Below are positions 48,301 to 52,773 of a stretch of DNA of 64,000 nt, in pieces. Source of the DNA: Amphibalanus amphitrite (lineage: Eukaryota; Arthropoda; Thecostraca; Balanomorpha; Balanidae); assembly GCF_019059575.1 (NCBI RefSeq), contig NW_024881501.1, forward strand, positions 1,984,001 through 2,048,000. The letters are read 5' to 3'. A program made the position numbers and the translations under genes. The notes beneath the pieces are model-generated. The model saw only the letters and a list, made by a program, of their open reading frames with translations. It searched no databases and was not told the DNA's origin. Position 1 is the first letter of the stretch. Every line of letters begins with the position of its first letter.

Positions 48301-50675
48301 TATTGCATGCTGATTGCCAATCAATACAGTGAAACATTGCATACGAGATACAGTGACTGGCTGCTTGTTACTTCAACGAATCAGCCCAGTTTTCCGGGGA
48401 ATATCGCCGGCGTGCCGCGGTGCGATGCCAAAGACAATAACCGCTGACTCGCGGCGCCGGCGAGACGATACCTTTGACGGAGGACGGACTGCCGGCAGCG
48501 GCGACCGGCCGCAGAGCGGCGACTCCACAGCGGGGCTCGCGCGGGCGCCCAGAGGTCCGGTCACAGGGCCCGGCTCGGCCGCGGCAGCCCGCCACACCCA
48601 CCCTCCACTGCCGACGCGGCCGACGGGCCGACGGACCGACGCCGACGCCGGCGCGGCCGCGAATTTTCAGAAGCGTTTATTTTAACGCGTGACGCGGGCG
48701 GCGGAGCGCCAGACAGGTGGCGGCGGCGCCGGCGTCCGGGTAACCGAGCCACGGTAGCCGGGGGAGCCCGATCAGCCGCGGAGCCGGCGTCCGGGTAACC
48801 GAGCCACGGTAGCCGCGCCGGCGTCCGGGTAACCGAGCCAAGGTAGCCGGGGGAGCCCGATCAGCCGCGGAGCCGGAGCCGGCTCCGGAGGTGGAGCGCG
48901 GACCGATCCGATCCAGCCGACTGCGGAGCTCGTCCGGGATGTGACAGTCGCGAGCGATTCAATGCACTTCCAGCCGCGTGTGGATGCTGTCCCGCACGGC
49001 CCACCTGTATTGCGGCACAGTCTACATCACGTCACTCCCATACTCACCAGGCGCAGTGCTGGGCCGCTCACCGCTGCGCTCATTTGTGAATTTGCGCGAA
49101 TTTTGCCCTGCGAATTTACGCAAGTAACATCAATTGCTCTTTAGTTATCAATGATAAAGTGAGTCCCATTTTGTGTTGCAAATTTATAATTTGTTTCTCA
49201 ACTGTCCACATATCCACACAATACCTACTTTAAATTGTTGCTGCCTTCTGAGCCATCTGTCAGAAACCAACTATCAACATTAAAGTAAGCAGTGAACGGA
49301 AAATCCTACTCAATCAGTAGACTTCATATGCACTGTCAAGACTCTCGCGTATATGACTTGTGAGACAGAAATTACGGTGAAATTTTTGCAGCTAGCTCAA
49401 GGAAAAATAACAAACGGTTGTCGCCACAGTTCGTATACACTGACGTAAGTTATGGTCGGCTCTCAATGTACCTAACATAACACTTATTCACGACGGAGTA
49501 TAGGGCACCTTTATGATTGAATTTGGAAGTAAAGAAGCAAAGCAATCAACATTGTATGCGAAAGGTGGAAAACTTATTAGTGAACAACTACTAAAATTTG
49601 TGAGGATCAAACGGATCAAACGGATCAAATGGATCAAATATGGTGCCCAGTGCTCCATCGTAAAAAGGGCTGCTTTCATCCAGTTGATTTTATACAGCTG
49701 GTGTTGCGCATTGTCCATTTAATGGTTATTCATAAGGATTTTGATCAAATTGAGCGGTCTACGTCAACGAAGAGCAAGTGCATTTATATGTAACTATACA
49801 GGCCGGTATGAAAAATAGCTAGGTAAACAAAAGCATGTGTTGAAAGCAGAGTCCCAGTCGGTCCCATGAGTCAACCGAGTCCCAGTCAGTCAGTCAGTCC
49901 CAGTCAGTTGGTACGCATTTCAGTTACTCTGATTCACTTGTAAAGGGGAGATCAGAAAAAGACCTAACCTAAGGTCAGAGGTAGATAAAATCCGAGTCAT
50001 ACAAATTGAAGTCACTGGTAGGCTTGTAACGTCCTGCGATGTTGAGAAGACTCTGTTATCCATTACAACTTAAGCAAGCGTCAAAGGCGCCCGTATGTGG
50101 TGGGATATCGGGTCACTTATTAAGGCAACATAATGAACCCACCGCAGACGATAACAAGCTGATGTTAGCACAAAATGCGTAAATCTGATGACGTTATTAG
50201 TCATCTAAAATCTTGTAGCGGCACGGGCCGTTGGGTTAAGCTAAATTCACGAAAACAAAAATATTGGGGGATCCACTCCATCTGTATGTGAGTTAAATTG
50301 CGGGTAAAATAATTGTATCCAGGTTAACTTTATATTGTATTGTTTAAAATGTAGCAAGATGTTTGCACCCATTTATAACAGGGAAACGTAAATATTGACG
50401 TTCTAATAAAACAACAAGTGATGAACTCTCACTCTTCGAAAAGGCAACCTGTGAAAAAGAAAAAAGAACACTGCTACTCTATAAAAAGGGTTACGCGACT
50501 TAGGACGAACAGTGTCATTATTCTTCACGGCACTCCTGCATCTTGACCTCTGGCTACTCACAAACGTCCTAGAGACCCACTGGGGCATGTTGCGGTGCCC
50601 CAGCGCGTGCGTGGGTCGCAGCCGCGGCTCCTGGCCCCGGCCGGCGGGCGTCTGCAGTCGCCGCAGGTGTTCCTC
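14261..50675 (-). CDS. LUBEL: LUBEL/HOIP-type RBR E3 ubiquitin ligase (5' end not found)
   Basis: Homologue of human RNF31 (HOIP) and fly LUBEL, cytosolic ligases that build Met1-linked ubiquitin chains in immune and stress signalling. The 28 exons are listed individually below. The join is 7,299 nt, 2,432 codons plus stop, with all phases compatible. Layout (residues of this model): B-box about 96-134; proline/basic linkers; NZF finger about 491-515; UBA-type helices about 841-1000; Ser/Ala/Pro/Glu-rich exon 1088-2009; RING1 2064-2118; IBR about 2167-2207; RING2 with catalytic Cys 2250 in [13 protein letters not shown]-like C-terminus 2313-2432 ending in LPLNV. Human HOIP has a PUB domain at the N-terminus; none was found here. 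Exon 1 lacks an ATG, so upstream exons are missing. Confidence 0.93.
14664..14832 (-). CDS. LUBEL: LUBEL exon 27, LDD
   Basis: 169 nt. [20 protein letters not shown] then [11 protein letters not shown] and [10 protein letters not shown], matching HOIP HYKEYLVSLINAHSLDP. This segment positions the acceptor ubiquitin Met1. Acceptor GCTGCAG|GATGCA, donor CGAAAG|GTAGGC. Confidence 0.94.
15041..15128. repeat. (CT)n microsatellite
   Basis: About 88 bp of almost pure CT repeat followed by a C run, in the LUBEL intron between exons 26 and 27 and only ~50 bp from the exon 26 donor. Confidence 0.95.
15175..15335 (-). CDS. LUBEL: LUBEL exon 26, LDD start
   Basis: 161 nt. [37 protein letters not shown] and NAGLC; matches the linear-chain-determining domain of HOIP (CRVIEQKE, GLRDEACG, AGLC). 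Acceptor ACCCGCAG|AGTAAC, donor CTGCAG|GTGGGT. Confidence 0.95.
15630..15798 (-). CDS. LUBEL: LUBEL exon 25, RING2 end
   Basis: 169 nt. [20 protein letters not shown], then [20 protein letters not shown] and LQQLLK, close to human GLHGHHPRDCLFYLRDW. Acceptor GTGCAG|TCAGTG, donor CTCAAG|GTGCGG. Confidence 0.95.
16150..16400. repeat. 20-bp minisatellite
   Basis: About 12 copies of a unit cagaggtgtgtccggtgtat with variants, inside the intron after exon 24. It shares no obvious sequence with the nearby donor. Open frames on the plus strand are repeat artefacts. Confidence 0.9.
16463..16641 (-). CDS. LUBEL: LUBEL exon 24, RING2 with catalytic cysteine
   Basis: 179 nt. [44 protein letters not shown] then FTC. 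The Cys of GGCMHF is the thioester-forming residue. Human HOIP reads GGCMHFHC; here the residue before the next Cys is Thr instead of His. Acceptor TCCGGCAG|TGGTCG, donor TGCAG|GTTCGG. Confidence 0.95.
17054..17143 (-). CDS. LUBEL: LUBEL exon 23, IBR
   Basis: 90 nt. [20 protein letters not shown] then [13 protein letters not shown] zinc ligands, matching human CSFGFIY...CPQC...FCVRC. The acceptor GCGAACAG|TGTTCG was chosen because the join WCPK-CSSGF then matches HOIP. Confidence 0.92.
17583..17726 (-). CDS. LUBEL: LUBEL exon 22, RING1-IBR linker
   Basis: 144 nt. [20 protein letters not shown], then [20 protein letters not shown] ending CPK; aligns with the human HOIP linker (ALFHKKL, MRDPKFLWC). 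Acceptor TTTTCAG|AGTGAG, donor CCCAAG|GTGGGT. Confidence 0.95.
17818..18205 (-). mobile_element. tRNA-derived SINE-like element
   Basis: On the minus strand an A-box TAGCTCAGCTGG (18201-18190) and a B-box GGTTCGAGTC (18133-18124) have pol III promoter spacing, and a GATGATGATGATG tail lies near 17828-17845. It sits inside the LUBEL intron just after the RING1 exon, in the same orientation as the gene. The body between head and tail matches no family I know. Confidence 0.5.
18249..18377 (-). CDS. LUBEL: LUBEL exon 21, RING1
   Basis: 129 nt, phase 0. [20 protein letters not shown] and [10 protein letters not shown] supply the remaining RING1 zinc ligands, the E2-binding module of the RBR. Acceptor CCCCACAG|CTGGTG is repeated in the upstream intron. 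Donor CTCACG|GTCAGT. Confidence 0.94.
18361..18695 (-). repeat. Minisatellite seeded by LUBEL exon 21 acceptor
   Basis: The genuine acceptor (minus strand CTCCCCACAG|CTGGTGGGTATGAC) is followed upstream by five more copies near 18436, 18522, 18564, 18601 and 18670, each with a polypyrimidine-free CCCCACAG-type site and about 18 nt of RING1 exon. The last copies have degenerated. Confidence 0.88.
18841..20530. mobile_element. hAT-type non-autonomous element with perfect 8-bp TSD
   Basis: TSD TTTAAAAT at 18841-18848 and 20523-20530. Terminal inverted repeats CAGGCATCGG (from 18849) and CCGATGCCTG (to 20522). Subterminal regions carry many ggattgcaatcc-type motifs in both orientations, as hAT transposase binding sites often do. 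No transposase. A second element is nested inside (19136-20053). Confidence 0.82.
19136..20053. mobile_element. AGGTCA-rich element with CTAG target, nested in hAT
   Basis: Flanked by CTAG (19136-19139, 20050-20053). TIR CCCTCGCCCGCACATG, with G/C-tract hairpins whose loops are TGGTTGCCA (left) and TGGCAACCA (right, exact inverse). The interior has AGGTCA repeats (e.g. around 19470-19515, 19680-19710, 19850-19880). About 910 bp. A cousin of the TTAA elements with a different 4-bp target. Confidence 0.75.
20640..20885. repeat. Minisatellite near LUBEL exon 20 donor
   Basis: Units of about 40 bp (cagtgaccgggccagtgacc, ggctgggggtgctgt). It ends 12 bp from the donor but does not contain exon 20 sequence. 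Confidence 0.85.
20897..21094 (-). CDS. LUBEL: LUBEL exon 20, helical lead-in and first RING1 cysteines
   Basis: 198 nt. [20 protein letters not shown], then AAQLMALRF and [17 protein letters not shown]; the CELC pair is the first zinc pair of RING1. Acceptor TCCGGCAG|CGCTGC, donor AGCGAG|GTGAGT. Confidence 0.93.
21388..24155 (-). CDS. LUBEL: LUBEL exon 19, giant disordered exon
   Basis: 2,768 nt, open throughout. Rich in Ser, Ala, Pro, Glu, Thr; predicted disordered. Contains recurring short tyrosine motifs (YETV, YEPAVY, YDTP, YEAV, YEPVV), two PTSPL blocks, [10 protein letters not shown], one helix-like stretch [19 protein letters not shown] and a basic end [11 protein letters not shown]. 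Acceptor CTTTCAG|ATGATG, donor GTGCAG|GTGAGC. The long uninterrupted frame plus exact phase match on both sides make it a real coding exon. Confidence 0.93.
24532..25531. mobile_element. TTAA-type AGGTCA-rich element, copy C
   Basis: Starts CCCGCGCACCGACGGG (left flank ATCA, a degraded TTAA) and ends GTGCGCGGG followed by TTAA (25528-25531). About 996 bp. Hairpin loops CGGATATCCG and CGGTCATCCG. The block gacctaaggtcaggtcaatt at 24837-24860 is shared with copies B and H. Confidence 0.78.
25722..25762. mobile_element. TTAA-type element, right-end fragment D
   Basis: A C-tract followed by aatcggggcgtgggttaa: only the right terminus survives, about 110 bp from exon 18. Confidence 0.5.
25871..25930 (-). 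CDS. LUBEL: LUBEL exon 18 (60-nt microexon)
   Basis: 60 nt, phase 1 at both ends, so skipping it would keep the frame. Encodes [19 protein letters not shown]. Acceptor GTTGCAG|ATAGTG, donor GATG|GTTAGT. The acceptor is embedded in a long array of copies of itself. Confidence 0.78.
25921..26330 (-). repeat. 60-bp minisatellite seeded by LUBEL exon 18 acceptor
   Basis: At least five further copies of the acceptor block (minus strand CGCTGTCAGTTGCAG|ATAGTG). Units at 25981-26040 and 26041-26100 are identical over 60 bp, so part of the array is recent. Copies near 26162 and 26292 are older. Every copy keeps the AG and the first exon bases. Confidence 0.88.
26440..26680. repeat. Degenerate GTGGACAGTCACA repeat
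   Basis: Tandem units with cagtggacagtcacagtggg variants and two G runs (26267-26280, 26442-26458). Intronic, no exon similarity seen. Confidence 0.7.
27199..27613 (-). CDS. LUBEL: LUBEL exon 17
   Basis: 415 nt. [40 protein letters not shown] and LMRLWGPP continue the UBA region, followed by a proline/valine-rich linker ([17 protein letters not shown]). Acceptor CCGCGCAG|TACGCC, donor GACA|GTAAGT. Confidence 0.9.
27630..27910 (-). repeat. 24-bp minisatellite at LUBEL exon 17 acceptor
   Basis: About ten copies of ggtgtcagtgtcagagcggg, the nearest 17 bp upstream of the acceptor, so the unit forms part of its branch/polypyrimidine region but does not carry the AG. The same unit recurs in a different intron at 29928-30000. 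Confidence 0.82.
27941..28067. ncRNA. Long imperfect hairpin (foldback or pre-miRNA-like)
   Basis: Arms of about 62 nt pair with only four small mismatched or bulged spots. Paired blocks include cgaaatatttctat and aaaggatttcatgcac with exact complements. The loop ggccttggcc is itself palindromic. It could be a small foldback transposon or a small-RNA precursor; sequence alone cannot separate these. Lies in the LUBEL intron before exon 17. Confidence 0.4.
28246..28449 (+). pseudogene. Retrotransposon protease fragment
   Basis: The plus-strand frame contains [13 protein letters not shown], the active-site signature of retroelement aspartic proteases (D-T/S-G-A). No reverse transcriptase, LTR or gag is recognisable nearby, so it is an isolated relic within a LUBEL intron. 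Confidence 0.5.
28625..28826. mobile_element. TTAA-type element, right-end fragment E
   Basis: About 200 bp with hairpin loop GCAACTATATGC between G and C tracts, then cagcggccgccgggttaa, TTAA at about 28820-28823. The left end is missing. Confidence 0.6.
28947..29044 (-). CDS. LUBEL: LUBEL exon 16, UBA-type region
   Basis: 98 nt. [20 protein letters not shown] then [12 protein letters not shown]: a classic UBA second and third helix pattern (hydrophobic heptads, GNV turn). Acceptor TTGGCAG|GCACGA, donor AAAAAG|GTCAGC. Confidence 0.9.
29388..29553 (-). CDS. LUBEL: LUBEL exon 15, UBA-type region
   Basis: 166 nt. [20 protein letters not shown] then [15 protein letters not shown] and [11 protein letters not shown]. 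The helical pattern is that of the HOIP UBA region, which in mammals recruits HOIL-1L and SHARPIN. Acceptor GTACAG|GACGCG, donor GTCG|GTGGGT. Confidence 0.9.
29804..29908 (-). CDS. LUBEL: LUBEL exon 14
   Basis: 105 nt, phase 0. [20 protein letters not shown], ending GMELVLMLR. Acceptor CTTCAG|CCGGCA, donor CTCCGG|GTCAGT. A helix leading into the UBA region. Confidence 0.83.
29880..30150 (-). repeat. Array of LUBEL exon 14 acceptor copies
   Basis: Beyond the genuine acceptor, two copies near 30000-30045 and 30095-30140 keep CAG|CCGG and about 30-40 nt of exon 14 (gactacctggtgggcctgga type). Between them lie G runs and the 24-bp unit also found at 27630-27910. Confidence 0.8.
30900..31073 (-). 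repeat. Array of LUBEL exon 13 donor copies
   Basis: The exon 13 3' end (minus strand TCCTACGCCGGCGAGA...AGGAAG|GTAAGA) recurs twice downstream, ending near 31010 and 30920. The first copy carries about 55 nt of exon sequence. Both have consensus-quality donors. Use of the first copy would extend the ORF in another frame ([19 protein letters not shown]). Confidence 0.87.
31074..31190 (-). CDS. LUBEL: LUBEL exon 13
   Basis: 117 nt, phase 0. [14 protein letters not shown] and [18 protein letters not shown]. The acceptor is a tandem CAGCAG, so the first Gln codon may be optional. Donor AGGAAG|GTGAGA is copied twice downstream. Confidence 0.86.
31325..31440 (-). repeat. Array of LUBEL exon 12 donor copies
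   Basis: The donor block TCCAGG|GTAGGA is repeated near 31369-31384, with a weaker version near 31330-31345. Confidence 0.6.
31441..31566 (-). CDS. LUBEL: LUBEL exon 12
   Basis: 126 nt, phase 0. [20 protein letters not shown] then [13 protein letters not shown]. Acceptor CCGACAG|GCGTTC, donor TCCAGG|GTAGGA. Confidence 0.86.
31955..32092 (-). CDS. LUBEL: LUBEL exon 11
   Basis: 138 nt, phase 0. Encodes [20 protein letters not shown] and [13 protein letters not shown], ending RTQSFQ. Acceptor CCTGCAG|ACGCCC, donor TTCCAG|GTACAG. Confidence 0.87.
32393..32616 (-). CDS. LUBEL: LUBEL exon 10
   Basis: 224 nt. Begins with an alanine run from a GCG repeat, then [16 protein letters not shown] and ends [11 protein letters not shown]. 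Acceptor GTTACAG|ACGCGG, donor ACGCAA|GTGAGA. Confidence 0.82.
33047..33710 (-). CDS. LUBEL: LUBEL exon 9, NZF zinc finger
   Basis: 664 nt. It opens with [16 protein letters not shown], a possible partial finger. The NZF motif is [10 protein letters not shown] followed by RVCAMC, which fits W-x-C-x2-C...C-x2-C; NZF fingers in HOIP bind ubiquitin and NEMO. An acidic patch precedes it and a long arginine run follows. Ends REERRPS-like (SRERRPS) in phase 1 at TCAG|GTAACG. Acceptor GGCCGGCAG|GCGCAG. Confidence 0.92.
34119..34274 (-). CDS. LUBEL: LUBEL exon 8
   Basis: 156 nt, phase 0. Encodes [15 protein letters not shown] through [10 protein letters not shown], no named domain. Acceptor CCCTCAG|GGTTTC, donor ATGCAC|GTGAGT. 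Confidence 0.85.
34763..34906 (-). CDS. LUBEL: LUBEL exon 7
   Basis: 144 nt, phase 0. His/Gln-rich linker: [20 protein letters not shown], then [16 protein letters not shown] and HQHDMLQ. Acceptor ATTTCAG|GACCGC, donor CTCCAG|GTGAGG. Confidence 0.87.
35142..35359 (-). CDS. LUBEL: LUBEL exon 6
   Basis: 218 nt. Low-complexity linker starting [18 protein letters not shown] and ending AAQDQRDA. The acceptor GTGGTCAG|GCGGCC lies at the edge of a long array that repeats it. Donor GACGCG|GTGAGA. Confidence 0.82.
35345..35920 (-). repeat. Array of LUBEL exon 6 acceptor copies
   Basis: About 14 units carrying CCGGCCGTGGTCAG|G, the exon 6 acceptor with its first base(s). Three 60-bp units (35581-35640, 35641-35700, 35701-35760) are identical, showing recent expansion. 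Confidence 0.85.
36800..37020. mobile_element. Foldback/MITE with TATAGTCTCTCT ends
   Basis: Left end TATAGTCTCTCTTTAGAGTA and right end agagagactata are inverted repeats. Inner arms (cgctccctggtttgagagc versus gctctcaaaacagggagcg) continue the pairing. 221 bp, non-coding, just downstream of LUBEL exon 5. Confidence 0.72.
37139..37238 (-). CDS. LUBEL: LUBEL exon 5
   Basis: 100 nt. Encodes [20 protein letters not shown] then [13 protein letters not shown]. Acceptor TTCCAG|TCACCA, donor AGAAGG|GTAAGT. Ends in phase 1, completing Gly with exon 6. Confidence 0.87.
37766..38053. mobile_element. 288-bp near-palindromic foldback element
   Basis: Left arm begins GCCTCGGTCACACTT; right arm ends aagtgtgaccgaggc. 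Both arms are built from tccggtggtgtccggt-type repeats meeting at about 37908. The entire unit folds on itself. Confidence 0.75.
38100..38420. repeat. Two dispersed copies of a ~60-bp block
   Basis: tagtgtcggcggcttccagc at 38107 recurs as tagtgtcggcgacttccagc at 38327, each followed by cgat..agtctgc. No coding signal. Confidence 0.6.
39346..39465 (-). CDS. LUBEL: LUBEL exon 4
   Basis: 120 nt, phase 0 both ends. Proline/basic linker: [15 protein letters not shown] and [14 protein letters not shown]. Acceptor TGCGCAG|GCTGTG, donor GAGCAG|GTGAGC. Confidence 0.88.
39745..39811 (-). repeat. Duplicated LUBEL exon 3 end plus donor
   Basis: A second copy of the last ~38 nt of the B-box exon with its donor (ACCACCGTCACCCCAAACGG...AGAAAG|GTGAGC) lies directly downstream, about 60 bp away. 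Only two base differences in the exon part, so this is a recent duplication. Confidence 0.88.
39811..39962 (-). CDS. LUBEL: LUBEL exon 3, B-box zinc finger
   Basis: 152 nt. Encodes [27 protein letters not shown] and [10 protein letters not shown]: a Cys/His spacing typical of a B-box, used for zinc-stabilised protein contacts. Acceptor TTTCAG|GCAGTG, donor AGAAAG|GTGAGC. The exon end and donor are duplicated downstream. Confidence 0.9.
40017..41211. mobile_element. TTAA-flanked AGGTCA-rich element, copy F (complete)
   Basis: TTAA at 40017-40020 and 41208-41211; 1,187 bp. Hairpin loops CGTTTTTCG (left) and CGAAAAACG (right), exact inverses. AGGTCA half-sites in DR0-like runs (aaggtcaaggtcaaggtcac, 40357-40375). 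It lies 54 bp upstream of the B-box exon acceptor. Confidence 0.83.
42101..43075. mobile_element. TA-flanked GGGTAGACCGGGGCAAG element
   Basis: Left TAGGGTAGACCGGGGCAAG and right CTTGCCCCAGGCTACCCTA are inverted repeats with two mismatches. The interior repeats ggggcgttttgcccc-type palindromes (near 42470, 42500, 42830, 42860). About 975 bp, no transposase. Confidence 0.7.
44203..44359 (-). CDS. LUBEL: LUBEL exon 2
   Basis: 157 nt, acceptor GACCAG|GTGCAC, donor GGACAG|GTCAGA. Proline-rich start ([12 protein letters not shown]), then RDNDYEEIG and a glutamine run. Phase 1 at the end, matching exon 3. Confidence 0.82.
44369..44900. repeat. AGGTCAG tandem array with five exon 2 acceptor copies
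   Basis: Long runs of aggtcagaggtcaggggtca, i.e. AGGTCA half-sites spaced by one base (DR1). They are interrupted by four copies (44394-44428, 44492-44535, 44592-44636, 44714-44754) of the LUBEL exon 2 acceptor with its start (minus strand CAG|GTGCACCCGTC). Each copy keeps the following proline-coding frame. Confidence 0.87.
45220..45370. repeat. (GA)n microsatellite
   Basis: About 150 bp of GA repeat with interruptions. ORFs of alternating Arg/Glu or Ser/Leu here are artefacts. Confidence 0.95.
45400..46490. other. LUBEL intron 1, unassigned
   Basis: No exon or element recognised. A G run lies at 45788-45800. Confidence 0.35.
46500..47030. repeat. Degenerate ~28-bp tandem repeat
   Basis: Roughly 18 diverged units of the type ccctcagaggccagtgtggg. 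An old satellite, no coding signal. Confidence 0.75.
47085..47755. mobile_element. G/C-tract repeat pieces with GCGGTC ends
   Basis: Two segments (47085-47215, 47640-47755) each end in a C tract followed by gggaccgccagtg or gcgaccgccactg. The mirror-image start ccactggcggatcc is at 47929. They look like termini of one transposon family, but full elements could not be delimited. Confidence 0.4.
48390..48920. other. CpG-rich island-like block with short repeat
   Basis: Very GC/CpG-rich compared with flanks. 48730-48860 carries a duplicated block (ccggcgtccgggtaaccgag, gccgggggagcccgatcagc). On the minus strand a donor-like CGTCAAAG|GTATCG occurs at 48472. It could be an alternative promoter or 5' exon of LUBEL, but no ATG-containing exon was identified. 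Confidence 0.3.
48950..50570. other. LUBEL intron 1, AT-rich, unassigned
   Basis: No exon or known repeat. A short cggatcaaa tandem is at 49610-49640 and a cagtc tandem at 49890-49910. Confidence 0.35.
50577..50675 (-). CDS. LUBEL: LUBEL exon 1 of this model (tentative)
   Basis: 99 nt, phase 0 at both ends, acceptor GCTGACAG|GAGGAA. The donor CAGTGG|GTCTCT is weak. Encodes [14 protein letters not shown] through GHRNMPQW. It joins the next exon in frame, but 6.2 kb separate them, so assignment to LUBEL is inferred. Confidence 0.5.
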
Positions 50676-51839
50676 CTGTCAGCCGCCACCGGTCAGGTCA
50701 GGTCAGTGGTGGAGGCCTGAACTACTGTAGGTAACAGCGACCTGCGGCGGCCTCCGGCCCTGGCGAGTGCCGGGTCATGAGGTCAAGGTCAGTTATGGCA
50801 TTACAACTGCCGGCTGCTGCTGTGTCGAAGTCTGCTAATTCGTCGTAGAGTAAAGCCTTACGATACTTGGCCTACTGGAGGTGTTTCTTCAATTGGGGGA
50901 GATAGAAGCTACATCTGAACACTGGGGTATGCCTTGTGTTGTGTCCAATTACCTTCATTTAAATTGTGCGCTTTGAGAAACCAATAGAAGGCGTTTAAAG
51001 GTGGCAGCGTCTACGTGACAGTTACGCTAACTATTGGGAAACCGTTCACATACTGACCCTAGCATGCACCTCAGCGCATACCATGCTTGCTATTGGGTGG
51101 GTGCTCTCCCGACATACACTCACTTGAAAACTCAAACACAAAGCTGTCAGAGCGTAAAGTTTGCAAAGTTTGACTCCGGCTCTCATGCCTCGCACTCGCT
51201 CCCCCCTCTCCGCAATTTTGTAAACCTCGTTTCCAAATAATTTCGTCGGCCCGGTCAATAATATATCTTATCTATGCAGATAAAGAATGCCTAAGTATAT
51301 CTATGACCTAAAAACGGTTACGGCCTAGGTACGGGGACCCGCAGTTGCTACTGTACACGAACCCCATGACTACATATAGCCGTCTGTCCTGTCCAGTAAC
51401 AACCGATAACATTGCTATCGACTGCCGGTCCCTGTATGTACAAGAGCAGCTGAGGTTTTCTGTGCGTACCCTCTGACAGCTTATCGTTGTTCCCTGTGAG
51501 GGTGCTGGGACAATTTACTCAGGGTCGCTGTACAGTAGCAACTGCGGGTCCCCGTAGGTACCATATGTGCCATCCACACACTATTCAGGGGCCTTGGGTC
51601 AGTCAGAAGCCCACCGCCCGGGTCACCATGCCTCAGCTGTGTCTCAATGTGTCCCCCTGTCTCATCTGTGTCTCCATGTCCCCCTGTCTCAGCTGTTCCT
51701 CCGGCAGCGGTGAGACAGTCCGGGGAGGGGGGCGGGCTCCTCCCGATCTCCCAGTGCCAATCCAAACAGCGCCGGCTAGCGCCACTATTTCAGGAGGGAG
51801 ACGGGCCGACACAGCTCCTCCGCGTGCCGACCGACGGGA

Positions 51840-52375
51840 ACCGGTATCAGCTGACTGAGAGCTATCAGCTGACAGAGAAATATCAGCTGACTGAGAGCTG
51901 TCAGATGACAGAGAGCTGTCAGCAAACTGAGAGCTGTCAGCTGACTAACTGAGAGCTGTCAGCTGACTGAGAGCTGTCAGCTGACGGAGAGGTGTCAGCT
52001 GATCGAGAGGTGTCAGCTGACAGAGAGGTGTCAGCTGACCAATTGAGAGGCATCAGCTGACTGAGAGCTATCAGCTGACTGAGAGCTATCAGCTGACTGA
52101 GAGCTATCAGCTGACTGAGAGCTATCAGATGACAGAGGCGTCAGCTGACGGAGAGGTGTCAGCTGACTGAGAGCTGTCAGCTGACTGAGAGCTGTCAGCT
52201 GACTGAGAGGCGTCCGCGGACTGAGAGGCGTCAGCGGACTGAGAGGCGTCCGCGGACTGAGAGGCGTCAGCAGACAGAGAGGCGTCAGCGGACTGGCTGA
52301 GAGGCGTCAGCGGACTGAGAGGCGTCAGCGGACTGCCTGAGAGGTGTCAGCGGACTGGCTGAGAGATGTCAGCGG
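51840..52375. repeat. ~20-bp minisatellite (gagagctgtcagctgact)
   Basis: About 26 units in two subtypes: cagctgactgagagctgtc, then ggactgagaggcgtcagc toward 52370. Upstream of the last LUBEL exon found; no exon sequence recognised in the unit. Confidence 0.9.
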
Positions 52376-52773
52376 GCAGACAGCTGATTGTGTTAAGCCA
52401 GTGACGTTTAAATTTAAGACCTCATCATGCATCAATTTGACATGTTCTCTGAAAATTTGAGCGAAATCACTCGGAAACCTGTTGAGAAAATGACCTTTTA
52501 GTGACGTCGTGTTACGCCATTTTTGCTTCAACTGCAACTGCAAAATTTTATACGCCTTTTACATCTTCAATTTTTTTAAGAATCAATGCGCTACAAGCGA
52601 ACATAAGTACGTTTTCAGTTATTTTTCAGTTTTTTATCGGCTTCTTTGATTTTGATAACGTTTCCTAGAAAATGTTTTTGATAGTCGTTATTTCCCAAAT
52701 TTTGAGTTTATCAAATAGAAATACATAAAAGAGAGATAGGTACACACAGTCGGTGCACCTACCCCCACCTTTT

